From an uncultured bacterium (GTDB lineage Bacteria; Cyanobacteriota; Vampirovibrionia; Gastranaerophilales; Gastranaerophilaceae): a stretch of 62,657 bases of DNA. Every line of letters begins with the position of its first letter. The stretch's first letter is position 1. The DNA is taken from the NCBI GenBank assembly GCA_902795965.1, contig CADBNI010000032.1, positions 1-62,657 of the forward strand, given 5' to 3'. Shown one piece after another: positions 7,437-14,883 of this stretch. The position numbers and the translations under genes were made by a program. The notes under the pieces were generated by a model, which saw nothing but the letters and a program-made list of their open reading frames with translations, searched no databases and was not told the origin of the DNA.

Positions 7437-9044
7437 ATGACAACGGTAATAACTACATCATCAGGTGAAAAAGTTTTTAACAAAGATGTTATAAATATTG
7501 GTACAAACCAAAATTGTGACGTAATTTTGAATTTGAATTACGACATTTTGCTGACTTTGCAGTTTGCAGGCGGGAAATGCTCGATTACAAACAATTTTCA
7601 AAGTGAAAAAGTTCTTTTTAAAGGACAGCCGATAAAAAGAGTAGAAGTCAGCAGTGTTTGCAAGTTGATGTTTGCGGAGTCAAATGAATTTGTCAGCATA
7701 AGACTTATTCATGATGAACCTGTATCGACCGTAAAAACAATAACTTCAATAGGGAAAGAAGATTTGACCGAAGACGATATCAAGGGATTGTACGGAAAAG
7801 ATGTCAATGCGGTTACTAAAGTCAAACTCGAAAAACAAAAAGAAGATTTGGAAAGTGCGCGTGTAGCTATTACAAAACAAGTAGCCTTTCAAATAAATGA
7901 TTTGAAATCAAAACTATCAACAAATTCAAAAACAAGTATATTTCTGCATGTTGCAATGTTTTTGAGCGCAATGCTCTGCGCGTTCGGTGTTTCAAACTAT
8001 CTTATGGGATTGAACATCAAAGAATCCGCAAGTTTCTTACACCTTCCGACCAACATTAAAGTTTGGGCAATATACACAATACTTATTTACGGAATTTGTT
8101 TGTTGCTGAAACAGGGGATATATTTGTATTTGCAAAATCATATTCAAAAAGATGTTCCGAAATCAGCAAAATTAGGACAAACTTTTATGCTTTTGTTCTC
8201 ATTGATTTTTGTGCTCGGAGTTTATGTAGTAAACCTTGTTTATTATATGAATTTGAATGATTTTATGACGTTTGCGATATTTATTTCGTTCTTTTTCTCG
8301 GGTATAATGGCAGTTTTGGCAATAGGTTGCGGATATTTTAAAAGCAGCAGCGGGGAATGGGCGGTTGCTCTCGACAAATACGAATTTCGTGAAGATTTTG
8401 AAAATGTCATAAAATCTTACAGACAATGGATTGAAAGATATATAAACAGTTTGAGTAATTCAAAACTTCAGTATATTAAAGATAAAATGTTTAATTTACA
8501 GTTGAAATCGGCAGGAGAGGCGATTGTAGGTATTATTACCGCGCCCGTATTGGCTTACGGTGTTTCAAATACTCTTGCCATGTGTTTTCCTGAAGCGGCA
8601 GGCTGGGTAAGAATTTCGGGCTTGAGAATCAGTCCCGTATTTTTGTCACTCGCGACAGTTTTGATTATATTTGCGTTTTTCCAGTTTGTAAGTGCGTTTA
8701 ATTGCACTAAAAAAATTCAAGGCTCGCAAGTCATTAAACAGGACGGTTTCAGTGATTGGCAGCATCATGGCGTAACCATCTACGGACTTGAAGGTGTAAG
8801 ACGCCTTGAATCCGATAAACGCAAAGCATTGGCAATCGGTTGTGCGATTATATTTATTGAATTTACGATGAACGTTACATATTTTATGACGGAAATAGGC
8901 GGAGATATGATGGGTATTTTAACAAGTTTGCTCGCAGCTCTCGTTCCGACAGCCATTTTGATTGCGGAAACAATGTTTATGGCTCAAACAAGATTTGAAA
9001 TTTATGCTTGTGATGAATTACTTTCAAAAGTAGATAAAGATTAA
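7437..9044 (+). CDS. FHA-like / polytopic membrane protein
   Basis: 535 residues. The first 90 resemble a forkhead-associated beta sandwich (VINIGTNQNCDVIL, then short strands), although the canonical Ser/His pair is not evident. A Lys/Glu-rich coiled coil occupies about 120-160. About eight hydrophobic segments follow, between residues 160 and 520. I know no family with this layout. It sits 6 bp after the VWA gene and 2 bp before the TonB-like gene, which argues for a single membrane complex. Confidence 0.75.
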   Translation: MTTVITTSSGEKVFNKDVINIGTNQNCDVILNLNYDILLTLQFAGGKCSITNNFQSEKVLFKGQPIKRVEVSSVCKLMFAESNEFVSIRLIHDEPVSTVKTITSIGKEDLTEDDIKGLYGKDVNAVTKVKLEKQKEDLESARVAITKQVAFQINDLKSKLSTNSKTSIFLHVAMFLSAMLCAFGVSNYLMGLNIKESASFLHLPTNIKVWAIYTILIYGICLLLKQGIYLYLQNHIQKDVPKSAKLGQTFMLLFSLIFVLGVYVVNLVYYMNLNDFMTFAIFISFFFSGIMAVLAIGCGYFKSSSGEWAVALDKYEFREDFENVIKSYRQWIERYINSLSNSKLQYIKDKMFNLQLKSAGEAIVGIITAPVLAYGVSNTLAMCFPEAAGWVRISGLRISPVFLSLATVLIIFAFFQFVSAFNCTKKIQGSQVIKQDGFSDWQHHGVTIYGLEGVRRLESDKRKALAIGCAIIFIEFTMNVTYFMTEIGGDMMGILTSLLAALVPTAILIAETMFMAQTRFEIYACDELLSKVDKD

Positions 9045-9046
9045 CT

Positions 9047-9955
9047 ATGAATTTTCTAAAAACAGCGGTATTAATTTTATTTGTGTTGTTGACATTCTTC
9101 ACGATAAAAATACATCCGAGTCTGCATGACCCGATTATTATTGAAGATGCCGATTTTAAGCTGACAAGAATCAGCGATACCTATACTCCGCAGGAAATCC
9201 CCGTTGTAACGGCTTCCGAGCAACCGAAAAATATTGAAGCCGTTCAACCTCAGACGATAAGTATTCAAACACAAAATGAGCCTAAATCTACTCAACAGGT
9301 TGTGATAAATTACGGAACACAACCGACTCAAACCGTTACAAAAACGATAAATGTCCAAACTCCGCAAAACAAAACCGTAAATGTTAAAACAAATACGAAT
9401 GAAACTTCTCAAAAAGAGCTTTTGGACAGAATAATTAAGAATACGGAAAATCAAAAAATCGTACAGGAACAGAAACTTATAAATGAACCATTGCAAGGCA
9501 GGATTGAACCAAAACAGACACCTCCTAAAGTCGTTCAAAAAACCGTTGAGGTAAAGCCTGTTCAACAGACTAACAAAAATCCTTATATGACTGAGCAGGA
9601 AGAAATTATTGCCTGGAATATATGGAGAAGCAATATTCACAACCATATTATGATGAATTCAAATGTCGAAACCGCTGCTTTCGGTACAATATTTAAGTTT
9701 TCGTTTTTGGTTGACAAGTTCGGAAATGTTTCAAACATAAAGGTTGAATGCAGCAATCCTTATTATATGGATATGGCAAGAAATAACGTTAAACCTGTTA
9801 TCGCAAAAATGCAGAACAAGCCGATTTTGAACTTTCCGCGCGGAACTCAAAGGACTTCGACGGTTGTGGAAGGTTTGTTTGCAATCGGTACAACCAACAG
9901 ATTTTCATCACCTGATGATTATTCCGATTATGAAAGGGTAAGGAATGGACACTAA
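9047..9955 (+). CDS. TonB-like energy-coupling protein
   Basis: 302 residues. An N-terminal membrane anchor (about 4-22) is followed by a long Gln/Pro/Thr/Val-rich linker (30-180) and a compact C-terminal domain of about 110 residues with FKFSFLVDKFGNVSNIKVE and ARNNVKPVI. This is the layout and strand/helix pattern of TonB/TolA C-terminal domains. It would span the envelope. A second protein of the same type ends the operon. No ExbB/ExbD pair is recognisable, so the motor partner is unclear. Confidence 0.75.
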   Translation: MNFLKTAVLILFVLLTFFTIKIHPSLHDPIIIEDADFKLTRISDTYTPQEIPVVTASEQPKNIEAVQPQTISIQTQNEPKSTQQVVINYGTQPTQTVTKTINVQTPQNKTVNVKTNTNETSQKELLDRIIKNTENQKIVQEQKLINEPLQGRIEPKQTPPKVVQKTVEVKPVQQTNKNPYMTEQEEIIAWNIWRSNIHNHIMMNSNVETAAFGTIFKFSFLVDKFGNVSNIKVECSNPYYMDMARNNVKPVIAKMQNKPILNFPRGTQRTSTVVEGLFAIGTTNRFSSPDDYSDYERVRNGH

Positions 9956-10088
9956 AAAAATTGTTACGTTTTCACTTATTTTTATTATGCTTTTGGCGGT
10001 TGCAACCGTTGTAATCGCGCAGATTAAACCTAAAATGCATAAGATGATGATGTTTGAACAGATAATATTTAAAAGGAGTACAAAATAA
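9945..10088 (+). CDS. 47-aa single-pass membrane protein
   Basis: A small reading frame overlaps the TonB-like gene by 11 bp and ends in TAATG, which also provides the ATG of the next gene. The product starts MDTKKIVTF and has one hydrophobic segment (about residues 6-25), then a basic, Met-rich tail. An AAGGGTAAGGA site precedes the ATG. Its tight packing at both ends supports a real gene of the same operon. Function unknown. Confidence 0.7.
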   Translation: MDTKKIVTFSLIFIMLLAVATVVIAQIKPKMHKMMMFEQIIFKRSTK

Positions 10089-10282
10089 TGGCTAAAGTTT
10101 GGTTATTTATTTGTACTTTTTTGTGTATAATTGTAGAAATTCCGCTTGCGATAAAGTGCAGACAGGCAATAAAAGATTTCGAAATCACAAGACAGGTTGC
10201 GATAATCGTTCTAATGATTATTGTTGCATTGTCAGTAGCGGGAATTTATAAATTAGGATTGATAATTGCGGGACTCGGATAA
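10088..10282 (+). CDS. 64-aa two-pass membrane protein
   Basis: Two hydrophobic segments (about 4-23 and 37-62) flank a short polar loop with CRQAIKDFEITRQ. AAAAGGAG precedes the ATG. It overlaps the neighbouring genes at both ends (TAATG at each junction), so it is translationally coupled within the envelope operon. No family recognised. Confidence 0.7.
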   Translation: MAKVWLFICTFLCIIVEIPLAIKCRQAIKDFEITRQVAIIVLMIIVALSVAGIYKLGLIIAGLG

Positions 10283-11241
10283 TGTATATATGTAAAGATT
10301 GCGGTAATAAATACCCCCAAAAAGTTGAATATTGTGATTGCGGAAACAATACTTTTGATTTTGTTGAAGATGTTGTTTCGCAAAAGGTTGAACGCCAACC
10401 GCTTTCTATTGAACAGAAGTCGAAAATTGTTTCTGTTGTGTTTTTTGTTCTTTGTCTGTTTTTATCGTTGATTGTTTGGCTTATACCGATAAAACAGCCC
10501 GCCAAAGTTGAAAACAAGGTTGAAAATAAGGTTAAAACCATTGAAGATAAAAATATTCCGACTATTGACAAAATTTGGGACGATACACCTGTTTATGTTG
10601 CACCAAAACCTGTTGCAAAGGTTGAAGAACCCGTAAGGACGATAAATTTGGACGAAATTTTAAATCCGTTTAAGAAGAATGAAAACAAAGTCGTTCAGCC
10701 TCAAAGAGTTGTACAAAAACCTGTACAAAAAGTAGTGCAAAAGACAGAGCCGAAAGTTGAAGTCAAAAAACCTGTTAATGTTCCGAAAAACACTATGAAT
10801 GCTGCATCTCAAGCGGGTCAGCAAACCAAAAATACACAGAAACCTGTTCAGACAAAACCTGCTCAACAGAGTTCTTGGCAGAATGTTAAACCTGCTCAAA
10901 AGGTTCAGCCGATACAGCCGGAGAAACCAAAATATAATCCGAACAGTCCTGAGATGTTGAGTTATAAGGGAAATTTGCGCGGAGCAATGTTTAAGAAATT
11001 TCCGGTGGGCAGTATTCAAGGCAGCGGGTCATGCTCGGTTAAGTTTGCGGTGGATTCTACCGGTAAATTGATTAACAGGGGGTTTATTAAGACTTCGGAT
11101 AATAAGAGTTTGAATGATGCGGTATATTATATGATGATGAGTGTCCCGAGGTATAATGTACCGCCTGAAGGGTATAACGGCGAGATGATAAGAATGGACT
11201 TTAAAATTGATAACGGCAGTTATGAAATTTCGATATATTAG
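10282..11241 (+). CDS. Zinc-ribbon / membrane / TonB-like fusion protein
   Basis: 319 residues. The N-terminus is a zinc-ribbon (CKDCGNKYPQKVEYCDCG; cysteines at about 4, 7, 18, 20). A membrane span follows (about 50-72), then a Lys/Pro/Val/Gln-rich linker (80-210) and a TonB-like C-terminal domain (about 220-319; SCSVKFAVDSTGKL, MMMSVPRYNVPPEGY). The zinc-ribbon should lie in the cytoplasm and the C-terminus in the periplasm. Last gene of the operon; the tRNA-Gln gene follows 40 bp later. Confidence 0.75.
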   Translation: MYICKDCGNKYPQKVEYCDCGNNTFDFVEDVVSQKVERQPLSIEQKSKIVSVVFFVLCLFLSLIVWLIPIKQPAKVENKVENKVKTIEDKNIPTIDKIWDDTPVYVAPKPVAKVEEPVRTINLDEILNPFKKNENKVVQPQRVVQKPVQKVVQKTEPKVEVKKPVNVPKNTMNAASQAGQQTKNTQKPVQTKPAQQSSWQNVKPAQKVQPIQPEKPKYNPNSPEMLSYKGNLRGAMFKKFPVGSIQGSGSCSVKFAVDSTGKLINRGFIKTSDNKSLNDAVYYMMMSVPRYNVPPEGYNGEMIRMDFKIDNGSYEISIY

Positions 11242-11281
11242 GTTGACAATAAAGATTTTTGATATAATATAGAAATTGCGG

Positions 11282-11353
11282 TGGGATGTCGCCAAGTGGT
11301 AAGGCATCTGGTTTTGGTCCAGACATTCGGAGGTTCGAGTCCTTCCATCCCAG
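11282..11353 (+). tRNA. tRNA-Gln (TTG anticodon)
   Basis: Cloverleaf with acceptor TGGGATG/CATCCCA, anticodon stem TCTGG/CCAGA and loop TTTTGGT (anticodon TTG), and T loop TTCGAGT. The 3' CCA is not encoded. A hairpin terminator follows. Confidence 0.95.
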
Positions 11354-11360
11354 AATATTA

Positions 11361-11387
11361 AAAGACCTGAGAAGGTCTTTTTTTTTA
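11361..11387 (+). terminator. Terminator after tRNA-Gln
   Basis: AAAGACCT GAG AAGGTCTTT then a T-run of eight. Confidence 0.9.
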
Positions 11388-11527
11388 TGGAAAACCTGCC
11401 AATCGAAGATTGGTGAGGTTCGAGCGGGAGCGAACTGAGGGCGGAGGCTTATTTGCGAAAAAATTTTATATTTCTTTTATAAGTTCAACATTTCAAAAAA
11501 TTTTAGCGGTTTCGTCGATTCCCAATT

Positions 11528-11641
11528 TTAAATTTTACTCCATTTTTGCCCGTCAGATATAAGATTTGTTGAATATGCTTCTTTTATCGTTGTTCTCGGC
11601 GAATCTGAAATAATACCGCAATACTCCAAATAATCTTTATA
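11528..11641 (-). pseudogene. Remnant of HI0074-family nucleotidyltransferase partner
   Basis: An open stretch of 37 codons, bounded upstream by a stop, translates to KDYLEYCGIISDSPRTTIKE, then AYSTNLISDGQKW. This matches the central part of the HI0074-type substrate-binding proteins that pair with a small minimal nucleotidyltransferase (KDYLEYxGI, SPRExIKEA, LIxDGexW). No start codon, N-terminal half or partner gene is present. Matched by memory of the family consensus. The rest of 11388-11690 holds short hairpins and no gene that I can see. Confidence 0.7.
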
Positions 11642-11690
11642 CTAACACACTATCCGGCAAAAACAAATTTTTATAAATCTAAACAAATTA

Positions 11691-11719
11691 TTGACTTAAA
11701 ATTTTTGTTATCATATTCT
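11691..11719 (+). promoter_or_regulatory. Promoter upstream of riboswitch
   Basis: TTGACT (11691-11696), 17 bp, TATTCT (11714-11719). Transcription would begin near 11726, at the 5' edge of the riboswitch core. Confidence 0.6.
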
Positions 11720-11721
11720 TA

Positions 11722-11854
11722 CAATAAGAGGAAACAGAGTGAACATCTCTGACTGTTGCCGCAGCCGTAAAAGTCGGAATACTCAAAAGATAACACTTTT
11801 TGCGTGCAGTTCAAAAGTGTAAAACTATCTCTTTGAGTCCTCTAAGTTAGAGGA
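11722..11854 (+). promoter_or_regulatory. Cobalamin-type riboswitch with RBS-sequestering hairpin
   Basis: The core reads GAGGAAACAGAGTGAACATC, then a TCTCTGAC return strand, then TGTTGCCGCAGCCGTAA, then the B12-box-like AGTCGGAATACTC (11772-11784). A hairpin with arms ACACTTTT/AAAAGTGT (11793-11820) exposes loop TGCGTGCA, complementary with one bulge to TGCCGCA at 11757-11763; this is the L5-L13 kissing contact expected of cobalamin riboswitches. ACTCAAAAGATA pairs with TATCTCTTTGAGT around it. The last hairpin, TCCTCTA/TAGAGGA (11838-11854), buries the ribosome-binding site AGAGGA of the next gene and is followed by six Ts, so control could be of translation, termination or both. Confidence 0.72.
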
Positions 11855-11861
11855 TTTTTTA

Positions 11862-12548
11862 ATGTCTTTAAATGCAGTTCGTACAAACAATTCAAAAATA
11901 GGCTGTTGTCCTCACGGATTGCCACAGGGTGCGTGTCCGATTTGCAGCGGAATGGGCGGAGGCGGAATGAGAAAAGCGGACTTTTCCGCAAAACCCGGCG
12001 AAATGAGTTGGAACGAATGCGCGGCAATAGGTGCTTTTCTCAAAGCGCAAAAAAATGCTCAAATACAAAGGCAGCAAGATGCGCAAAATTTTGCACAAAA
12101 TGTTCGTGCATTTCAAAATGCCCTCATTAATTCAAGTCAAAAACTGGCAAATATCGGTGGATTTTTTGCAAAAAATACTCCCGCAATTATTGCCAAACCC
12201 GCAAATTTTATCTTGAATACGGTAATTGGCGGAACGTTAAGAACTGTCGCAAACATTCCAAATATTGTTTCAAATGCCGTTAAATTCGTTTCTCAAAAAA
12301 TGGCTGATATTTCAGATAAATTAACCGCAATGGCAGGCGAACTCAAAAACGCAATCGAAAAGAAAATCTCCGATGCGTTCTCAAATCTCAAAAAGAAAGT
12401 AAAATCTCTCTTTGCAATATTCAAACCTCTTGATGCCGATAATGACGAAAAGAAAGTGAACGAAACGAAAAAAGCGTTTAAACTCAAAACATTTATACAC
12501 GATTTGTACGGAAAAATAACCAAAAAGGATTTAGAAGATGCCGATTAG
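11862..12548 (+). CDS. Uncharacterised protein under riboswitch control
   Basis: 228 residues, family not recognised. The N-terminus has a Cys-rich, glycine-rich segment (CCPHGLPQGACPIC then GMGGGG; cysteines at about 16, 17, 26, 29) that could bind metal. The rest is Ala/Lys-rich and helical, with an amphipathic or hydrophobic stretch around 95-130. The ribosome-binding site AGAGGA lies 7 bp before the ATG, inside the 3' arm of the upstream hairpin. The stop overlaps the start of the next gene. Confidence 0.7.
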   Translation: MSLNAVRTNNSKIGCCPHGLPQGACPICSGMGGGGMRKADFSAKPGEMSWNECAAIGAFLKAQKNAQIQRQQDAQNFAQNVRAFQNALINSSQKLANIGGFFAKNTPAIIAKPANFILNTVIGGTLRTVANIPNIVSNAVKFVSQKMADISDKLTAMAGELKNAIEKKISDAFSNLKKKVKSLFAIFKPLDADNDEKKVNETKKAFKLKTFIHDLYGKITKKDLEDAD

Positions 12549-14019
12549 CCCTCTGCATGACGCAGAAACATTAAGACAACAAAGAAACCTTACAAATGCC
12601 CAAAAACGCACTTCGGGCGAAACAAAAGAAGGTGTACTTGTAAATAATTTTATTAAAGATTGTCCCGAATGCGAGAATATCAATCTCAATTCGACAATGG
12701 ATACTCTTGTAATATCCAAAAATACCTCAATGCCCGAAAAATTGTACGAAAATGACAGGGCAAAAAAGAGTTTGATGCCCATAAGCGCGGCAGCATTAGG
12801 CATAATGGGTGCTATTGCGGGAGTTACGGGGCTTATTCACCACAGTTCCAAAATTAATCTTACTATGGATTCTTTAAAACGCGTTCCGCCAACGGTAAGA
12901 AATGTCGCGATTAATGATGAAACTTTTCAGGCACTTTACAGGATTGTAGAATGTCCGAACTACAAAACAATTCAAGCGGGAACAGGTGTTTTTGCGCTCA
13001 CTGCAATGGCATTTATGGGCAAAACTTTTATTGACGGGTTTAAAGAAGTTTGGGTAAAAAAACGCGAAGCGGATATCCAAAAAAATCTTCAGGAAAAACT
13101 TATTAACATAGAAACCCAATCTTTTGCGGGAAAAATACAAATTACAAGGAGCATGCTCTCTCAAAAAGCCATTGAATTAGGAAAATATTTGAACTCTACA
13201 CCCGAAAGAAAACCTGCAAGTCGAGAAAGTTTTAAATCATTGATGTTCGGAAACGGTTCTTACAATCGTGAAGAAAAGAAAAACGGTGCATTATACGCAC
13301 TTGCGGGACTTGCAACGTTTGCGGGGATTGTAGCATTGGGATTTTTGTCACTCAAAAATCTGACCAAAAGCAAAGGACATCTTGAAAAATTTATAAAAGA
13401 TACAAAAAACGAAATTACAAATGTCGTTAAAAATTCAAAATCGTCAACCAAACAAAGAGATGAACAAAGCCTTGAAAATCTGTTTAAAACGGTTGAAGCT
13501 ACCGAAGAAGAAATAAGAACGTTTATGAAACCGCTGAATTGGAAGGATAAAGAAGAATTTATCGGACGTGTTTCCAAAGAAATAAATAAATCAACGGTTG
13601 ATGCAAATATTTATTGCGGTGGAGGAAAAACTCCAAAACCGACATTCTATTCGCACGTAAATGATTACAGAGCATTTTTGTACAACTATCTTTTGGATAC
13701 GGATAACCCGCAATTCAGGGCTTTGTTCCTCGGAACAACAGGGCTGACGGCAATAGGATACGGCGGAAAAGTGTTTGGTGATGCGATAAAAGAAGTTCAG
13801 GTTAAAAAATTCAATGCCGATACCGAAGCGGAATTGCAACAGAGACTTGTTTCAACCGAGTTGAAAAATTTTAAATCCAAGAAAGATGCGGCAATTCAAC
13901 CGCTTATGGACGAGTTTTACAAACAGGTGCGTCAAGGCAAACCGAAAGAAGAATTAAAAGTCATGGCGGATAATATATTGCTCGAAATCAAAAACGGCCC
14001 GCCGTTTGTATATTCATAG
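12538..14019 (+). CDS. Uncharacterised membrane protein with internal duplication
   Basis: 493 residues, overlapping the previous gene by 11 bp. Hydrophobic segments occur at about 79-100, 145-165, 248-270 and 395-415. Two regions resemble each other: about 130-215 (ALYRIVECPN, TGVFALTAMAFMGKTFIDG, KEVWVKKREADIQ) and about 375-465 (FLYNYLLDTDNP, TTGLTAIGYGGKVFGDA, KEVQVKKFNADTE). This points to an internal duplication of a membrane hairpin plus a helical KEVxVKK segment. No known family. Cotranscribed downstream of the cobalamin-type riboswitch. Confidence 0.7.
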   Translation: MPISPLHDAETLRQQRNLTNAQKRTSGETKEGVLVNNFIKDCPECENINLNSTMDTLVISKNTSMPEKLYENDRAKKSLMPISAAALGIMGAIAGVTGLIHHSSKINLTMDSLKRVPPTVRNVAINDETFQALYRIVECPNYKTIQAGTGVFALTAMAFMGKTFIDGFKEVWVKKREADIQKNLQEKLINIETQSFAGKIQITRSMLSQKAIELGKYLNSTPERKPASRESFKSLMFGNGSYNREEKKNGALYALAGLATFAGIVALGFLSLKNLTKSKGHLEKFIKDTKNEITNVVKNSKSSTKQRDEQSLENLFKTVEATEEEIRTFMKPLNWKDKEEFIGRVSKEINKSTVDANIYCGGGKTPKPTFYSHVNDYRAFLYNYLLDTDNPQFRALFLGTTGLTAIGYGGKVFGDAIKEVQVKKFNADTEAELQQRLVSTELKNFKSKKDAAIQPLMDEFYKQVRQGKPKEELKVMADNILLEIKNGPPFVYS

Positions 14020-14027
14020 AGGTCATT

Positions 14028-14657
14028 ATGATTAATGCAATAAATAACAATATATATTATAATCACCCTCGCCCCTTGAGGGAGAGGGAAGAATTTCAAT
14101 TTGAGAGGCAACAATTTTTTGCCTCGAAAATTAGAAATTCGGGTGAGGGGTTACAAACATTAAAACAGGAATTTCCGTCTTTACAAATTCCATGCCAATT
14201 ACGGTGCGACAAATTTGAAAAAACACCCGAATTTGCAACTCAACTTCCTTCCGGAAACAGAAATTACACAATAGTAAATCCCGACAAGGTTAATTATTTT
14301 GTAAACCAAAAAGAAAAGGCTCTGCCTTATATTGCGGATGTTTTAATTCATTCAAACAACGAGGCGCAAATTACCGAAACATTATATATATTAAACAGCA
14401 TGCTTGATAACGGAACAAAAGACGTCGAAAAGATGTATCCGGTTTTGGCAAGGTTTAACAACACAACTTCCCCCAATATTCAAACATTTTTGGCGGGAAT
14501 TTACAGAAAAATTCAAGTTCCCGATGCTTTTGGGCCTTTGGTAAAAATGCTTATTCAAAATTCTATGCATCCTCAAACTTCCAACTTTGACCCGAACGAA
14601 GAAATAGGCGGGGCTATACTTTCATACCTAAATCCGAGATTTAGGGGTGAAAAGTGA
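14028..14657 (+). CDS. Uncharacterised helical-repeat protein carrying repeat insertions
   Basis: 209 residues, 8 bp after the previous gene. An in-frame GC-rich palindrome (14066-14150) supplies about residues 13-41, and the final codons (LNPRFRGEK) run into another repeat (14645 onward) that provides the stop. Between them, residues about 85-195 are helical (ADVLIHSNNEAQITETLYIL, AGIYRKIQVPDAFGPLVKML) and resemble HEAT-type repeats. So both ends of the present protein are made by repeats. Third gene after the riboswitch. Confidence 0.6.
   Translation: MINAINNNIYYNHPRPLREREEFQFERQQFFASKIRNSGEGLQTLKQEFPSLQIPCQLRCDKFEKTPEFATQLPSGNRNYTIVNPDKVNYFVNQKEKALPYIADVLIHSNNEAQITETLYILNSMLDNGTKDVEKMYPVLARFNNTTSPNIQTFLAGIYRKIQVPDAFGPLVKMLIQNSMHPQTSNFDPNEEIGGAILSYLNPRFRGEK
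14066..14150. repeat. In-frame GC-rich palindromic element, copy B
   Basis: Begins CCCTCGCCCCTTGAGGGAG and ends GAAATTCGGGTGAGGGG, as copy A does. The middle has an extra small hairpin, GAGGCAA/TTGCCTC. It lies within the N-terminal coding region of the 209-aa protein and adds about 28 codons in frame. Confidence 0.85.
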
Positions 14658-14778
14658 GAGGTGAGAGGTGAAACGTGAGAAGTCCTTATCGGTTCGCTAC
14701 GCGAACATAAATATATATTTCCGAGCGAAGCGAGCTTAATGAACTTTTCACTTCTCACTTCTCACCTTTCACCTTTAA
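14645..14778. repeat. Long palindrome with 7-nt tandem units
   Basis: The left arm repeats GGTGAAA, AGTGAGA, GGTGAGA, GGTGAAA, CGTGAGA at a 7-nt period. The right arm holds the complements CTTTTCA, CTTCTCA, CTTCTCA, CCTTTCA. The loop of about 70 bp contains GGTTCGCTACGCGAAC and a GAGCGAAGCGAGC hairpin. Partial copies appear at 16252 and 20878. Heptameric tandem repeats are known in cyanobacterial genomes (STRR sequences); kinship is inferred only. Confidence 0.8.
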
Positions 14779-14883
14779 TGTAACAATTTCTTAACATTAC
14801 ATCTAAAATGTTTAAAGTTTTTGAAAACATGTGCCGACATCATGATTACAGAAGTACTACAAGCGAAAGGAAGTTCGACAGCT

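Noticed and set aside
9077-9646. Open frame of 189 codons on the minus strand
   Set aside because: Antisense to the TonB-like gene; its Leu/Arg/Phe-rich composition is what the reverse strand of a Gln/Lys/Asn-rich linker gives.
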